Shown one piece after another: positions 24,443 through 37,274 of a DNA stretch of 64,000 nt; position 1 is the stretch's first letter; the number at the start of each line of letters is the position of its first letter. The stretch covers positions 51,523,087 through 51,587,086 of the forward strand of contig CM057833.1 of the NCBI GenBank assembly GCA_030068075.1, read 5' to 3'. The position numbers were made by a program, and so were the translations under genes. This DNA is from Paguma larvata. Taxonomy: Eukaryota > Chordata > Mammalia > Carnivora > Viverridae. The notes under the pieces were generated by a model, which saw only the letters and a list, made by a program, of their open reading frames with translations, searched no databases and was not told the DNA's origin.

Positions 24443-27010
24443 TGTATTTTTAACAGCTTTATTGAGGCATAATTGCGTATATATTTAGACTGTAAAAATT
24501 TATGCATTTACATATGTATAAAACCATTGTATACATAATTTTTTATATCACCCATATGTATATCACCATAATCAAAATAACATAACTCTCAAAAGTGTCC
24601 TTTTGCCCTTTTGTAATCTCCCTCTCCTCCATCCCTAGGAAACTACTGATTTGATTTCTGTCACTATACTTTGTATTTTCTAGAAATTGACATAAATGGA
24701 ATAAAATAAAATTGTTATTTTGAGACTCATTCACGTTTCATGTACCAATAGTCTTTTTTTTTTTCTTTTTAATGGAGAAGTATTCCATTCCACAGTTTGT
24801 ATATCTATTGAATTGTTGATGAACATACAGGTTATTTCTAGTTCGGGATCATTACAAATAGAATTTCTGTGAGCAGTTGTATATTAGTCTTTCTGTAGAC
24901 TTATACTTTTATTTCTCTCTGCTGAATATCTAGTTGTGAATGGCTGGGGCATGCGGTAGATGTAGGTTTGAGTTATAAGAACTCTCCCATCCGTTTTCCA
25001 TCGTCGGTAAACCCCTTTGCATTCTCACCGATCAGCATCTAGGGCTCCAGTGTGCTTGGTATTCTCATCAATATGTGATATGTTCCTCCTTGAATTTTAG
25101 CCTTTCTGTTGGGTATCTCACAGTCATTTTGACTATTGCTTTCAACTAATGATTTTGAACATCTTTTAATATGCCAACTAGTCATTCTTTATATCTTTTT
25201 TGTTATATCATTTTAAATATTTTGTGTTTTTGAAAATTGAGTTGTCTTTTTCGTATGAAGTTGTAAGTATTCTTCATTCTAGGTACAAGTCCACTGTTAT
25301 ATGTATGGGTTTGCAAATATTTTTCTTTTACTCTCTAAGTTTTCCTTTATTTTCTTAACAGTGTCCTTTGAAGAGCAAAATTAATTATTTTGGCAAAGTC
25401 CAATTTATTTTTTTCTGTTGTAATGTGTACATCTTTTGTCATATTAAAGAAATCTTAAAAAAAGAAATCTTTGCCAAATTTTAGGTCATTAAGATGCTCT
25501 CATATTTTCTCTAATAAGTTTTACAATTTTATCTTTTATATTTCCATCTATGGTTCATGTTGAGTTACTTTATGGTGTAAAGTGAAGGCGCAGGTGAATT
25601 TTTTCACAGTTCCACCATCGTTTGTTAAAAAAGATTACCCTTTTTCTATTGAATTGCTTGACGTCTTTTTCAAAGATCAGTTCACGACGTATGTATGACC
25701 CTATCTCTGGATTCTCCATTGTGTTCCATTGATCTAAATGTCTGTCTTTGTCCCAGTACTGCATTTTGTTTTGCCTATATTCTGTCCTTTGTATTAATAT
25801 ATAAGTTTTGGGATGAGATCATCAGTTTCCATGAAAAATGCCAGTAATTTAATGGGGATCTGCCCTACACTGATTTGGGCGGAATGGACAACAGTTTCAA
25901 GGTTGAGCCATCCATACAGTAGGTTTCTCAGTTAAGGTCTTAATAATTTTTCTCAGCAGTAGTTTGTAATTTTCAGGGTACAGATCTTACACATACTTTG
26001 TCAGAGTTATTCATAGTATTTTACATTTCTTGATACTGTTTTAAATAGAATTGCCTTTTAAATTTCAACTTCAAGGTTCTTATTTCTAGCATATGAAAGT
26101 ATACTCGATTTTGTATATATTGTATCTTGCCACATAGCTTATTATTTCTTGTAAGTTTTGTTCTTAGGATTTTCTATATACACAATCATGTAATCCACAA
26201 ATAAACACAACTTTACCTCTTCCTTTCCAATATGTGTGACTTTTACTTCTTTTTCTTGCTTTATTGCAATAGATAGAAATTCCAGCTTAATTTGTGCATT
26301 GAACTGGTAAGAATGGACATCTTTGCCTTGTTTCTGATCATGAGGAGAGAACATTCATTCTTTTATTGTTGTGTTAGCAACAGCTTTTCCATGGATTTTC
26401 TTTTTTAAGCTGAGAACTTTGCCTTCGATTTCTATATTGCAGAGAAATTTTGTCATGATAATTGCTGGAACTTATCCCGTGCTTTTCTCCATTAATTGAG
26501 ATGATCATATGTGTTTTTTGTTTGGTCTGCTAGCATGTTGAATTACATTGATTTTTGAATGTCAAACCAAGCTTTTATTACTAGGGTGAGCTTCATTTGG
26601 TCATGATGTATTACAGTCCTTTGTATATATTGTTGATTGGGAGTGTTGTTCAAGAATTCTTGAGGAGGAGAGGAGGGGGCACAATGGGAGAAGTTAAGGA
26701 TAAAGGCAATTAGATGTGAGATTGTAGACATTTCCAGAGTGTTTTGATTCTGGTGATGGTTGTTTTAAACTGGGAAATACTATATTCATTAAAAGCTGTG
26801 AAAAAATATTTTTTAATGTTTTATAACAAAATACAGTGACTAACTGAAAAAAGGGAGGAGGTGGTGTTGAGATCTCTAACCATAATTGTGGATTTGTCTA
26901 CCTTTTTAGTTCTAGAAAGTTTTGCTTTCTGTATTTTCAAGCTTTGTTATTTGAGGCACATTTAAGATTGTTGTATCCTCCTGATGACCCCTTTATTGTT
27001 AATGAAGTGA
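24443..27010 (-). mobile_element. LINE-1 fragment L1-C, antisense, old
   Basis: Minus-strand L1 with 3' end at about 24443 (aacagctttattgaggcataa) and ORF2 up to the endonuclease region (26850-27010). Translations at 25570-25764 and 26142-26354 ([17 protein letters not shown]) are ORF2-like. Positions 26640-26850 do not fit the expected order, so a deletion or a second insertion lies there. Diverged and with many stops. Confidence 0.8.
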
Positions 27011-27118
27011 CAATTTATCCCTCTTTCCTAATAAACTGTCTTTGTAAACAACTGAGTTAATGACCTCATCTTCCGACCTCCTGTCGTGAAACATGGTCCT
27101 TCTAAGGAAAACACTTTT

Positions 27119-27304
27119 GTTTTTATTTGAGAGAGAAAGAGAGAAAGAGAGCATGAGTTGGGGGGGGGGGGCAGAGAGAGAGGCACAGAAGCTGAAGCAG
27201 TCTCCAGGTTCTGAGCTGTTAGTGGGGCTTGAACTCATAGACGGTGTGATCATGACCTGAGCCAAAGTTGGACGCTCAACCAACTGCGCCACCCAGGCGC
27301 CCCC
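27119..27304 (-). mobile_element. CAN-SINE with an 11-G run
   Basis: Reverse orientation, flanked by aaggaaaacact and aaagaaaacact. Carries a G run at about 27162-27172 (a C run in its own sense). Confidence 0.9.
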
Positions 27305-27491
27305 AAAGAAAACACTTGTGAATAATTTTCCAAAGATGGACTAGTTTAGCAAGTAATAAAAACTTGTACTTTTTAAAACATAGGATAACTTGTAGACATG
27401 TTATATATGAATTTCAAATATTTTTGGTCATTAGATTAAATGCTTTTTTTTTAAAGGCACTTAATTTTTTCCCTATCTTTTTTTTAAAGTA

Positions 27492-27612
27492 AGACAACAC
27501 AGCTCTTTATTTTTTTTAAAGTAAGCTCTCCATCCAATGTTGGGCTTAAACTCATGACCAACAGACCAAGAGCCACATAAGCCGCATGTTCTACCAAACA
27601 AGCCAGCAAGAC
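27492..27612 (-). mobile_element. Old short tRNA-derived CAN-SINE
   Basis: Diverged reverse copy: ccaatgttgggcttaaactc, then gcatgttctaccaaacaagc. No CT-rich domain. Confidence 0.65.
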
Positions 27613-27647
27613 TTCCTAAGATGATATGCTTTTTGAAGCACTTTTCT

Positions 27648-27874
27648 TTTTCTTTTTTTTTTTTTAATTTTTTTAAATGTTTATTTATTTTTGAGAGAGA
27701 GACAGAGTGCGAGTAGGGGAAGGGCAGAGAGGGAGGGAGACACAGAATCCGAAGGAGGCTCCAGGCTCTGAGCTGTCAGCACAGAGCCTGACACAGGGCT
27801 CGAACTGACAAACCACGAGATCATGACCTGAGCTGAAGTTGGCCACTTAACCGACTGAGCCCCCCAGGTGCCCC
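27648..27874 (-). mobile_element. CAN-SINE
   Basis: Reverse orientation, with identical duplication ttgaagcacttttct at 27633-27647 and 27875-27889. Confidence 0.95.
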
Positions 27875-28541
27875 TTGAAGCACTTTTCTATGCCTGGCCA
27901 TTTCTAGTTGCTTTGTAATAATTAGATGCAGTTACTTCACATATTTTCTATGTCACGGTTCTGTCTATATATTATTTATTCTGAAAACATCTCTTTTAAT
28001 ATATATACTCTGGTATTTGTACTCAGGTAAACTAGGTAAAAAGTGTGGCTACCATTTATTCCCATTATCAACTACGTACGGTATTGTTTCTTTTGTTTTT
28101 ATTATATAAATATTTTTATGTACTACATTCCTTCCTTAAATGGATTGTCAGCTTTTCAAAGGAAAAGACTGTATATTCTTGGCTTTCTCGCCCACCCCCC
28201 TCCCTGCCAGCACACCCCAAACATCTAACAAAATTAGAGGGCAAATGACGGGGGTTCAGTTAATATTATACTTTCTAACACATGGAATTAGCTTTGTCGC
28301 TCTAAACACTAGAGAAGAGAAAGGCTAGGTTTCGTGTTTTATTATCTTGACAGAAGATGTTGGGATTTGAAATAAGATTCTAGTTTTGAATCATGGGGAA
28401 GGGAGTTTGTTACTTCTTGTATACACGGTCAGTATTTGACCTCTCAGTAAACTTGTTACAAGTTTAAAAAACATATTTATTTGCCCCTTTTGGAGTTTGT
28501 TTTTAACACGAAGTTAAATATTGACTTTTATTTTCTTAAAG

Positions 28542-28627
28542 CAGTTCTTGGAACACCACACAGCTTGCCACATCTGGTGAATCCATCCATCTCCCCTGCA
28601 TTTTTACATCTGAATAAAGCACATCAG
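28542..28627 (+). CDS. RAVER2: RAVER2 exon 6, with NAGNAG acceptor
   Basis: 86 nt, phase 1 in and phase 0 out; it completes an Ala codon, then 28 codons (VLGTPHSLPHLVNPSISPAF to NKAHQ). Proline- and leucine-rich linker with no known fold. The acceptor reads aaagcag: using the first AG (28540-28541) gives KP-A-VLG, as recalled for the human protein; using the second (28543-28544) removes only that Ala. Donor CAG|gtatat is weaker than the others. Confidence 0.93.
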
Positions 28628-29279
28628 GTATATAGACGGCACCAAGTACTGAAATATTGAACATTTGGAGTGACTCGTTTGTTAGCTCTTAATATTTAAA
28701 ATTCTTGAGAAATTAAGCGAGTATTTTATCTTTAAAAAAAAATCCTTAGTAATAACGATGGCTACATGAAAACACAGTGAGGACATCAGATCAAATTAAG
28801 CTGATCAAAGCAGTATCGTCTGTTTATTGATTTCTGTTTATAGGCATTAAAGGAAGAGGTGTATTTTGTGGCATATTTTTCTAGGTATAAGTAGTAAAAA
28901 CAGAACTTACGTGGTCTTAACTCAAGAGTATTCACTGAAAGAAAAAAATGAATGAACGTGAACTCTTAGTTTAATTTTTAAAATGTATATTAAAATAATT
29001 CATATAAGAATAAAAATATTTTTTCCTTTTTCAGGTATTTTAAAATGTATTTGTATATATAAATGTAATATTGGAGATAAGTAGTGCTCATTAATTTCTC
29101 ATTCTCCTTAAGGCTGTGTCTATATAGAAGCCTAATTACAAATCCAACATCTTGTATAATAGATAATTGATGTAGATTAATGAATGAATGTCTAGTCCTA
29201 AACCAAGCTTTTGAAAAAGGTTTATCTTTTATTTATTTTTCATTTTTAGAACCTAACATAGGATCTTGTACATTAGAGG

Positions 29280-29640
29280 GTCTTTACTCATTCATTTAGT
29301 CACCATATTGAGAACCTAACATATACTGGACACTGTGCTGGTCACTGAGGCCCTAGCATTGAACAAAATATTCATAGTTCTTCATTCTTGAAGAATTTCA
29401 ACAAATAATTTTTTTTAATGTTTATTCATTTTTGAGAGACAGAGCATGAGCAGGGGAGAGGCAGAGAGAGAGGGAAACACAGAATTGGAGGCAGGCTCCA
29501 GGCTCTGAGCTGTCAGCACAGAGCCCCACGCAGGGCTCGAACTCACAAACCATGAGATCATGACCTGAGCTGAAGTCAGATGCTTAACCGACTGAGCCAC
29601 CCAGGCACCCCGAATTTCAACAAATATAGAAAACAAATTT
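29280..29640 (-). mobile_element. L2 LINE 3' end fragment, split by a SINE
   Basis: Reverse complement of the L2 end: actcattcatttagtcacc, cctaacatatactggacactg, then gaacaaaatattc. Interrupted at 29408-29611 by a CAN-SINE. Confidence 0.75.
29408..29611 (-). mobile_element. CAN-SINE
   Basis: Reverse orientation; identical duplication gaatttcaacaaata at 29393-29407 and 29612-29626. Confidence 0.95.
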
Positions 29641-29719
29641 TAATTATAATAAGGTGTGAAGAGTGACATGAGAGGAGAGTTCAGAGTATTGAGGATATTC
29701 TCTTTATTTTGGAATTAAG

Positions 29720-30242
29720 ACAAGAATGGTTAATTTTGCCCAGGAGCCCTGTCCAAGCTGGCCTCCGCTGCCTCTCCTGTTCATTGGGTATCACTGTCTC
29801 AGCAACAGTGGCGCCCGCTTTCGGTCCTCAGAGGACTTTGCTCTCTTCTCCTTCCGTCTTTGCTCCTGCTGTTACTTCTGCCTGGAATGCTCCCCACCGC
29901 AACACCACCTAAATCCCCCAGACTTAACCTAGTTTGTTCTCCGCAGCCTTCAGATCTCTGTGCGAGAGTTAGTTCCTCAGGGAAGATTTCCTTGAATTCA
30001 CCAGCCTAAATCAAATCCCCAACTCTTCTCATGGCTCCCGTATTTTTCTTTCATATACTTATCACCATTTGTAATTATATGTTTTCAATATTAAGTAACA
30101 TCTCCCTCCCCCAGGAGCCTCTAAGGTCTGTGAGGGCAGATCGTATTTTGTATCTCTCACTATGTAGCGCTGTACCCAGTACATAGAAAGTGCTTAGTTA
30201 ATATGCATTGGATGATTAAATGAATAAATAAATGATTGAATG
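29720..30242 (+). mobile_element. L2 LINE 3' region (long, sense)
   Basis: One of the longest L2 matches here: acttctgcctggaatgctcc, ggaagatttccttgaattca, ctgtgagggcagatcgtatt, agtacatagaaagtgcttag, and a terminal gaatgaataaataaatgatt-like repeat. The ORFs at 29709-29932 are derived from it. Confidence 0.85.
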
Positions 30243-30512
30243 ACACCGACACTAAAGCCAAAAAGGGTGAGGGGAGGAAGAAGGATGAAAGAAAAAAAGG
30301 AGAGAATGCGGAGTTAGTTTCATGACCACATGGTCACATCTTGTATATTATTAAAGGAATTAATTAGCATTGCCTGAAGTAGGATAGTAGGATATTAAGA
30401 AGCTGTTGCTTTTGCTCAGATCAACTGGAGAATTGAACTTTAAAATGAATTGGGTTCTGTGAAAAGTAGCTTTTCAAAATTAAACTAACTTGATGCTTTA
30501 TCATTTTCACAG

Positions 30513-30617
30513 AGCACAGTTATGGGTAATACTTCTAATTTATTCCTTCAGAATCTTTCTCACGTACCATTGGCACAGCAGCAATTAATGAAGTTTGAGA
30601 ATATTCCTACTAATAAT
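30513..30617 (+). CDS. RAVER2: RAVER2 exon 7
   Basis: 105 nt, phase 0 at both ends, 35 codons (STVMGNTSNLFLQNLSHVPL to NIPTNN). Glutamine- and asparagine-rich linker. It is an in-frame cassette that could be skipped without a frameshift. Acceptor tcattttcacag, donor AAT|gtaagt. Confidence 0.95.
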
Positions 30618-30779
30618 GTAAGTACGGCGTTGTTTTTTTGTATTGGATTGAGTTCTTTCCTTTTCAGTATTCAGGCCATTGGGCAGACGGTTTATGAATG
30701 TTCACATGGGTAGCCTTTTCATTTGGTGATATCCTGCTGCCCTGAGCAGAAGTCTTACTTTTCTTTTCTTCTTTTGCAG
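30618..30779 (+). other. RAVER2: RAVER2 intron 7, only 162 bp
   Basis: Much the shortest intron in the window and free of repeats. Ends in a strong pyrimidine tract, cttttcttttcttcttttgcag. Confidence 0.94.
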
Positions 30780-30891
30780 AAACCGGGCTTACTTGGAGAT
30801 CCTCCAGCCATGGTACTTCAAACCGCAGTCGGGATAGGGTCAGCGCTTCCTTTGAAAACAGAGTTGGGTCATCATGGAGAAGCACATAAAA
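30780..30891 (+). CDS. RAVER2: RAVER2 exon 8: first PTB-interacting motif
   Basis: 112 nt, phase 0 in and phase 1 out, 37 codons (KPGLLGDPPAMVLQTAVGIG to HHGEAHK) plus one base of a Thr codon. Residues 352-358 are GLLGDPP, which fits the raver PTB-binding consensus [S/G][I/L]LGxxP. Known raver motifs of this kind bind the outer face of PTB RRM2. The donor is A|gtaaat. Length not divisible by three, so skipping would shift the frame. Confidence 0.95.
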
Positions 30892-32790
30892 GTAAATGAA
30901 CATGCATTTTGAGAGGTCCAGAAACAGTCAGATTTGAGATTTAAAGATGGTTTACCTATATTCTACTTTTATTTACAGAAGGGTCAAATTTGAGTTTTAT
31001 TCAGTCATTTAAAATTTAAGAGTCCTCTCGGCTTTTCTATTTTTAATATTAGAAAACTATTGATAAGTTATTGATGGACTTGCTTCCATGCCAAGATCAC
31101 ATTTTCCCTGTTGGATATGTTTTAATATTTGATGAAGGTTCACAGCAGCATGAGGCAAAGACATAGATCCCTTTGAGAGTGACGTGCTGCCCACTGGGCT
31201 GACAACCTATTGCATAGGTATCCATTTAATTTTTGCCCGAATAAGAAACCCATAGCTTTTAAAGAAATATGTGGTATTTTGGTAAACTTCGATTATTTAT
31301 TTGCATTATTTTTTAAGTGTGATCTCCAAACTGGTAGTAGAAGAAAAATAACAACACGTGCACTGTGTGCTTCTGAAAAGATGACAAATTTAAACAAAAC
31401 AATTATTTTTTAGAAAAACAAGAGCATGTGGTATACCAAGATTTCTTATTGGGATGTGATTTGAAAGGAACTTTCAGTTTGAAGTGTAATTGAAATTTGT
31501 TTGAAGTGATTATGCTGGGAAAAGAGAAGGGCCACCAGTAACAAAAAAAAAGATGTCGATTAAATACAGGATAGCATATTTCGCCTCTACATAAAGCCAA
31601 CAAGTCAGATGATCAAATAAATCCATCAATTCTGACTGTTGGAATTGACTGGGTGAAAGTTAAACTAGTATACAGACAAGTGTAGAAATTTTTATGGTTT
31701 GATGGGACCTGTCCCAAAAGTTAAATTTTGTATCACTAAAAGTTCATCAGATGTTTATTATTTATGTCGGGCTAAATAATAAGCCATTTGCTTTCACATA
31801 CATTGCTTTAAGAACATTTAAAATTCAAAATGTTCAAATAAATACATTGTTAGAAGAACTGAAGTATCCACTTCTAATATTTGGTACTAAAAATAATTTA
31901 AGAAATTTGTTCAGTGAATTTGTAAAATATAAATTTGACTGAATGTAGTTATTAAAATTAGCTCTTTTCTTCTAATTGTGAGTCATAGATTTTTAAAAAG
32001 TGAAATGGTTCAAAATTTTCCTACTAAAATTTTCATTTCTTCCAGAATTTCTTGGTATTTCCTGTAAATAAAAATGTAAAACTTTCATATGTTAAATTGG
32101 TGCCTATCTACTCACAAATAGTAATGTTTTTTAAACCACTGTCGTGCTGATGTTTAAAAACCAGCCCTCTGGGTCTAAAGAATGTCTTGATTCTCATAGC
32201 ATTTATGGAGGTCTGCGGGTAGACACTACAAGTCATGGCCAATCGCACACTACCCACAGGGAGACACTGAATTCGGGAGCTGGGAAAAGATATCCACAGT
32301 CAGCTGTTACGAACTCGTGCAAGTTGGCTGATCAAATTTATTGTTGGATTTAATTTAACTTTATTTTTTAAGTGTCAATTTTTTAAACTGAAGACTTAAT
32401 CATTCCCTTCAAACATGGAAGCAGGCAAATTACAGTGATTGTGCATTAAAACAAAGGCAACTGATATAACTTAAGTGCCAAAAAGTACACACATTTTGCT
32501 CTCATACTTTACAATATACAGTTAAGGCTTGGAATTTAAAAACATCCTTGAGATTATCCTGGAAGTTGTTGAAAGTAAGGAAAGCGTGATTACTGTTACA
32601 GGGTTTGTTTTTTTTCCCCGTCTAGCAACTTGCTTTTTTACAACCAACTTTACCTTTTAAATTTAACTCTTCTCTCATGGACACAAAATAGGTTTTTCCA
32701 CATTTTGCCCTCATCTTAACAAAAATCCGAAGGACTGTTGTGAAGAACTCTTGTCTAACCAAACCTTTTTGCATTTGTGGTTCACTACAG
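30892..32790 (+). other. RAVER2: RAVER2 intron 8
   Basis: 1.9 kb of AT-rich sequence. I see no SINE, L1 or other recognisable repeat, unusual for this window. Short ORFs are not supported by anything. Confidence 0.85.
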
Positions 32791-33059
32791 CGTCTAATCT
32801 GATTCCAGCTCAAACAACTCTAACAGCGGGAATGGGCATGTTGCCGTTCTTTCCCAGTCAGCACATGGCTGGACAAGCTGGGCCAGGGCACGGGAATTCT
32901 CAGGAGAAACAGCCAGCCTCGGTGGGGAAGGCAGAAGGAAATTTCTCAGGGTCACAGGCTTATCTCCAGAGCTTTCCAAACCTTACTGTGGGAGGCCTGC
33001 TGACGGGACACCATAAACAACAGCAGAGTCAGCCAAGAGGCTCAGAGATAAGTTCAGGG
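32791..33059 (+). CDS. RAVER2: RAVER2 exon 9
   Basis: 269 nt, phase 1 in and phase 0 out; completes Thr, then 89 codons (SNLIPAQTTLTAGMGMLPFF to GSEISSG). Glycine-, glutamine- and serine-rich disordered segment with HHKQQQSQPRG near the end. Acceptor gttcactacag, donor GGG|gtaaga. The ORF runs past the donor into intron, so the true border is the splice site. Confidence 0.95.
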
Positions 33060-34441
33060 GTAAGAAAATTGTGTTTGTGCGTACACACGCATGCGTGCAC
33101 ACACACACATGCCTGTGTATACTACATGTATGTAGATACTATGCAGGAATATATATATGCATATTCTTTTAAAATTATATTTTAAATTCTAATGCTAGAA
33201 GATTCTAACTTGGGGCTTATTTTACAGGGAATGTAATTTATGAAGTATCATAAAGTATCTTAAGTATTCTTAAATTCCAAAGAAAGTTAATAACATACTT
33301 AAAATATATAAATAGGGATTACAAACTAGATAATTGATATATCAATGACATGATGACTTTTTCATAGTGTGCATTTACTTCTCAAAATAGAAGAAAATAT
33401 TGCACTCTTAAAAACCTGTTATTATAAGCAAACACCCATCTTTTGATAAGTTATGCCAGCTGTTTGTGACTATGCTTAATTACCAGTTTGTAAATAAAAT
33501 AATTTCAATTTGAGTAAAATGAGTTTTTTAAGTATGTAAAATAATTTAAATATGTATTCCTTATTCTTACAGATATTTGCTTTTGTAAAATTCAATATTT
33601 CAATTAGAAATCAAAATTCTAATATTCACAAATGCTTGATATTTTAGAAATGAAATATAACCTTAGTTCAAAATTTATAGTTTGGAAAAGCTTAAAAGGA
33701 TCATTAATACTTCTCTAATGATATGATACTTATGAGGCTTTCTGATTAAAGAATGCTTTTCAAAACGTTTACTTTTTCTATTTTAAACGTATACTCTGTG
33801 ACTAATTAGATATTAGTTTAATATTTAAAGGCAAAACCAATTTTGTTTTATCTGAAAAATGTCGAAGTCAGTTATTCAACTCTGGCCTGCTGAAAAGAGT
33901 CTAATCTCTGTTTTAATTCTGGAAGTTTTTAGCCAGTTATTTTATTCGTTCTTAGACCAGTGACATTTGTAAATGTTAAACTCAGTAGGTAAAAGAAAGT
34001 ACATTTAATTTTTATTCATACCCTGAAATACCTTTTGGTGTGTATGTAGTATAAAACTCAGGTTATAAGCAGCACGTGAGGAAAAAAATTCATGTAGTTG
34101 GCTGTATTCAAATGTCAAAGCAATTAGATTAATTCGGAGATGGTTTTAATTGTCAACTGGTCATAGCAGCAGGTATGAATGGGATGCCCTACAATTGTTC
34201 ATTGAGAAAGTTAAGGCAGTTCTTGTAGAATGAATTTTGTAAATTTATATGCAATATTAATTTCTTGGCTTCTTGAGGGAAATTAAACAATTAGAACTCA
34301 TATATGAATATGCTATATCTTTTGGCACAGAAAGCGTCAGGTCTTTAGAAAAGCTTGATTTGAGGTGATTCGCATAATGGGCAGAGTCTAGCAGGAGGAA
34401 AACAGCCAAAGTGGTTCAGGGCCAGGAAAACAGGTTCTGTG

Positions 34442-34475
34442 GGGAAAAAAAAAAAAAAGAAAGAAAGAAAGAAAA
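34442..34475. repeat. Poly-A plus (GAAA)n simple repeat
   Basis: A run of A followed by gaaagaaagaaagaaag. Confidence 0.9.
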
Positions 34476-34897
34476 CTGAGGGAAATGAGGACATGTAACC
34501 CTGAAAGGGAAGACAAGCTGGCTACCCATTATGATAATACATTCTCAAACTAGTCACATGGTACTTTGTATTTCACCAGTAGGCAGAACTAGTCCAGTAA
34601 GTGAGACCTACAATAAAGCAGATTTGGGCTTAATACAACAAAGAACAATTGAAACTTTCAAATAAAGAAAAAGCTTGACCATTTCACAAAGATGTGACTG
34701 TCCTGTCACTGAAAACAATTAAGTAGACATGAAGTGAATACAGATTGCCGTAGAAGTGATTCCTCTTTCTGTAGGGAATACTTTCTGTAGGGGTTTGGAC
34801 CAGGTAACTGCAAAGTATGTTTTCCAAGAATGTAGCAAGATTATTGATTTCGTTAAGCATATTTGGTTTAATTTGACTTTAGCTTTTTAGACTTGCA

Positions 34898-37070
34898 TTT
34901 TTAAGAAAAATTTTTATTAAGGTATAGATGTGCAATGTTACATTAGTTTCAGATATACAACTTAATGATTTGATACATATTATCTATATTACAAAATGAT
35001 CACCACAGTAAGTCTAGTTAACATCCATTACCATACATACATACATTATAATTTTTTGTGTATGATGGGAACTTTTAAGATCTATTCTCTTAGCAACTTT
35101 CAAATATGCCACTATATTAACCATAGTCACCATGCTGTACATCACATCCCATGACTTATTTATTTCATAACTGGAACTTTATACGTTTTGACTTTTTTCA
35201 TCCATTTTGCCTACCTCTGCCTCTGATAAGCACCAATCCATTTTCTGAATCTATGAGCTTGTTTTCTCGTATTTTTTTTTAATTCCTACATGTAAGTGAA
35301 ATCATACAGTATTCGTTTTTCTCTGACTTTTTTCACTTAGCATAATGCCCTCAAGGTCCATCCTTGTTACCACAAATAGCAAGATTTCTTTTCTATTTAA
35401 GACTGGATATATACACACATTTTCTTTATTCATCCATCAAAGAGCACTTCTGTGGTTTTCATATCTTGTCTGTCGTGGATAGTGCTGCTGTGAACGTGGG
35501 AGTGTGGGTGACTGTTGAGATAGTGACTTCATGTCCTGTGAATATATACCCAGAAATGGGACTTTTGGATCATACAGTAATTGTTTTGGTTTTTTTTGAA
35601 CTTCCATACTGTTTCCGTTGTGGTCATATCAATTTTCTCCTGTTCAGTAGATTGTGTTTTTATTTTGTTGATGTTTTCCTTTGCTGTACAGAAGCTTTTT
35701 AGTTTGATGTAGTTCCACTTGTTTATTTTTGCTTTAGTTGCCTTTGCTTTTGGTGTCATAGCCAAAAAATCATTGCCAAGACTAATGTCAAGGAGCTTTC
35801 CCCCTATATTTCTTCCTAGGGGTTTTATGCCTTCTGATCTATATTTACGTCTTTAAGCCAGTTTGAGTGAATTTTTGTGTGTGGTGTGAGACCAGGGTGC
35901 AATCTCATTCTTTAGCATGTGGATGTCCAATTTTCCCAGCACCATTTATTAAAGAGATGTCCTTTTTCCATTGTGAATTCTTGGCTCCCTGGTCAAAGAT
36001 TGATTCAGCACATATGTGTGGGTTTATTTTTGAGTTGTCTATCTTACTTGATCATGGTGTACAATCTTTTTAATGTATTCTTGAATTTGGGTTGCTAGGA
36101 TTTTGTTGAGTTTTACATCTATGTTCATCAGGGATATTGGTCTGTAATTTTATTTTCTTGCAGTGTTCTTGCTTTGATATGAAGCTGGCCTTGTTAAATT
36201 AGGTAAGTGTTCCTTCCTCTTGAATATTTTGGAAGAGTTTCAGAAGAAATGGCATTAATTTCTCTTGAGATATCTGGTAGAATTCACCGGTGAAGCCATC
36301 TAGTTCTGATATTTTCAATGTTGGGAGGTTTTTGATTACTCCTTCATTATTGGTCTGATAAGATTTTCTTTCTTTTTTTCTTTATGATTTGGTCTTGATA
36401 GGGTATAGGTTTCCAGGAATTTATCCATTTCTTTGTAGGTTATCCAATTTGTTGACATGTATTTCTTGGTAATAGTTTCTTATAATCCCTTGTATTTCTC
36501 TGATATCAGTTTTAATGTCTCCTCTTTCATTTGTAACTATTGGAGTTCTTTCTTTTTCTCTTGGTTAGTCTAGTCCAGGTCTATCTGTTGTGTTTATCTC
36601 TTCAAGATGCCAACGCTTGGTTTCATGGATCTCTCTTTCTAGTCTGTAGACTTTATTTACTTATTTATTTCTGCTCTAATCATTACTGTTTTCTTCTTTA
36701 TGCTAATTTTCGGCTTTGTTTCTTTTCCTAGTTCCTTGATGTATAATGTTAGGTTGTTTGAGATCTATCTTATTTCTTCACGTATGCACTGCTGTAAGCT
36801 TCCTTCCTGGAACTGCTTTTGCTGCATTCATAAATTTTGGTATGTTACATTTCCATTTTCACTGGTGTCAAGATACTTTTTGACTTCTCTTTTGATTTCT
36901 TTTTTGCCCTATTGGTTGTTCAGAAGTGTGTCATTTAATTTATTCTTATCTGAATTTTCTAGTTTCCCCCCTGTTTTTGATTTCTAGTATCATACCACTG
37001 TAGTCAGAACAATACTCAATATGATTTCAGTGTTCTTAAATTTCTTCAGACTTACTTTGTGGCCCAACAT
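34898..37070 (-). mobile_element. LINE-1 fragment L1-D1, antisense
   Basis: Minus-strand L1 from the 3' end (aattttttattaaggtatag-like at about 34900) to the endonuclease-proximal part (ttactttgtggcccaacat near 37050). Minus-strand 35529-35765 gives ORF2-type sequence ([21 protein letters not shown]). Internal deletions are likely because the element is too short for the region it spans. Confidence 0.82.
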
Positions 37071-37196
37071 ATGATCCTTCCATCCTTCTTTCCTTTCTCT
37101 CCCTCCCTCTCCCTCCTTTTCATTCTTTCCTTTCCTTTCCTTCTCTTTTCTCCTCCCTTTTCTTCCCTCCTTCCTTCCTTCCTTCCTTCCTTCATT

Positions 37197-37274
<78 letters not shown>

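Larger units (their letters stand above)
21009..28541 (+). other. RAVER2: RAVER2 intron 5
   Basis: 7.5-kb intron with an LTR-like block (about 21650-22300), CAN-SINEs, an L2 3' end (about 24045-24130) and an antisense L1 composite (24.4-27.0 kb). Positions 21010-21640, 22310-23210 and 27890-28540 show no gene; 28120-28235 faintly resembles another L2 3' end. Confidence 0.82.
28628..30512 (+). other. RAVER2: RAVER2 intron 6
   Basis: 1.9-kb intron with an antisense L2 end split by a CAN-SINE (29280-29640) and a sense L2 3' end (29720-30242). Positions 28630-29270 and 30245-30510 are unremarkable AT-rich DNA. Confidence 0.88.

Noticed and set aside
27162..27172. An 11-G run as a G-quadruplex or regulatory site.
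   Set aside because: It is a homopolymer expansion in the body of a CAN-SINE, with no further G runs beside it.
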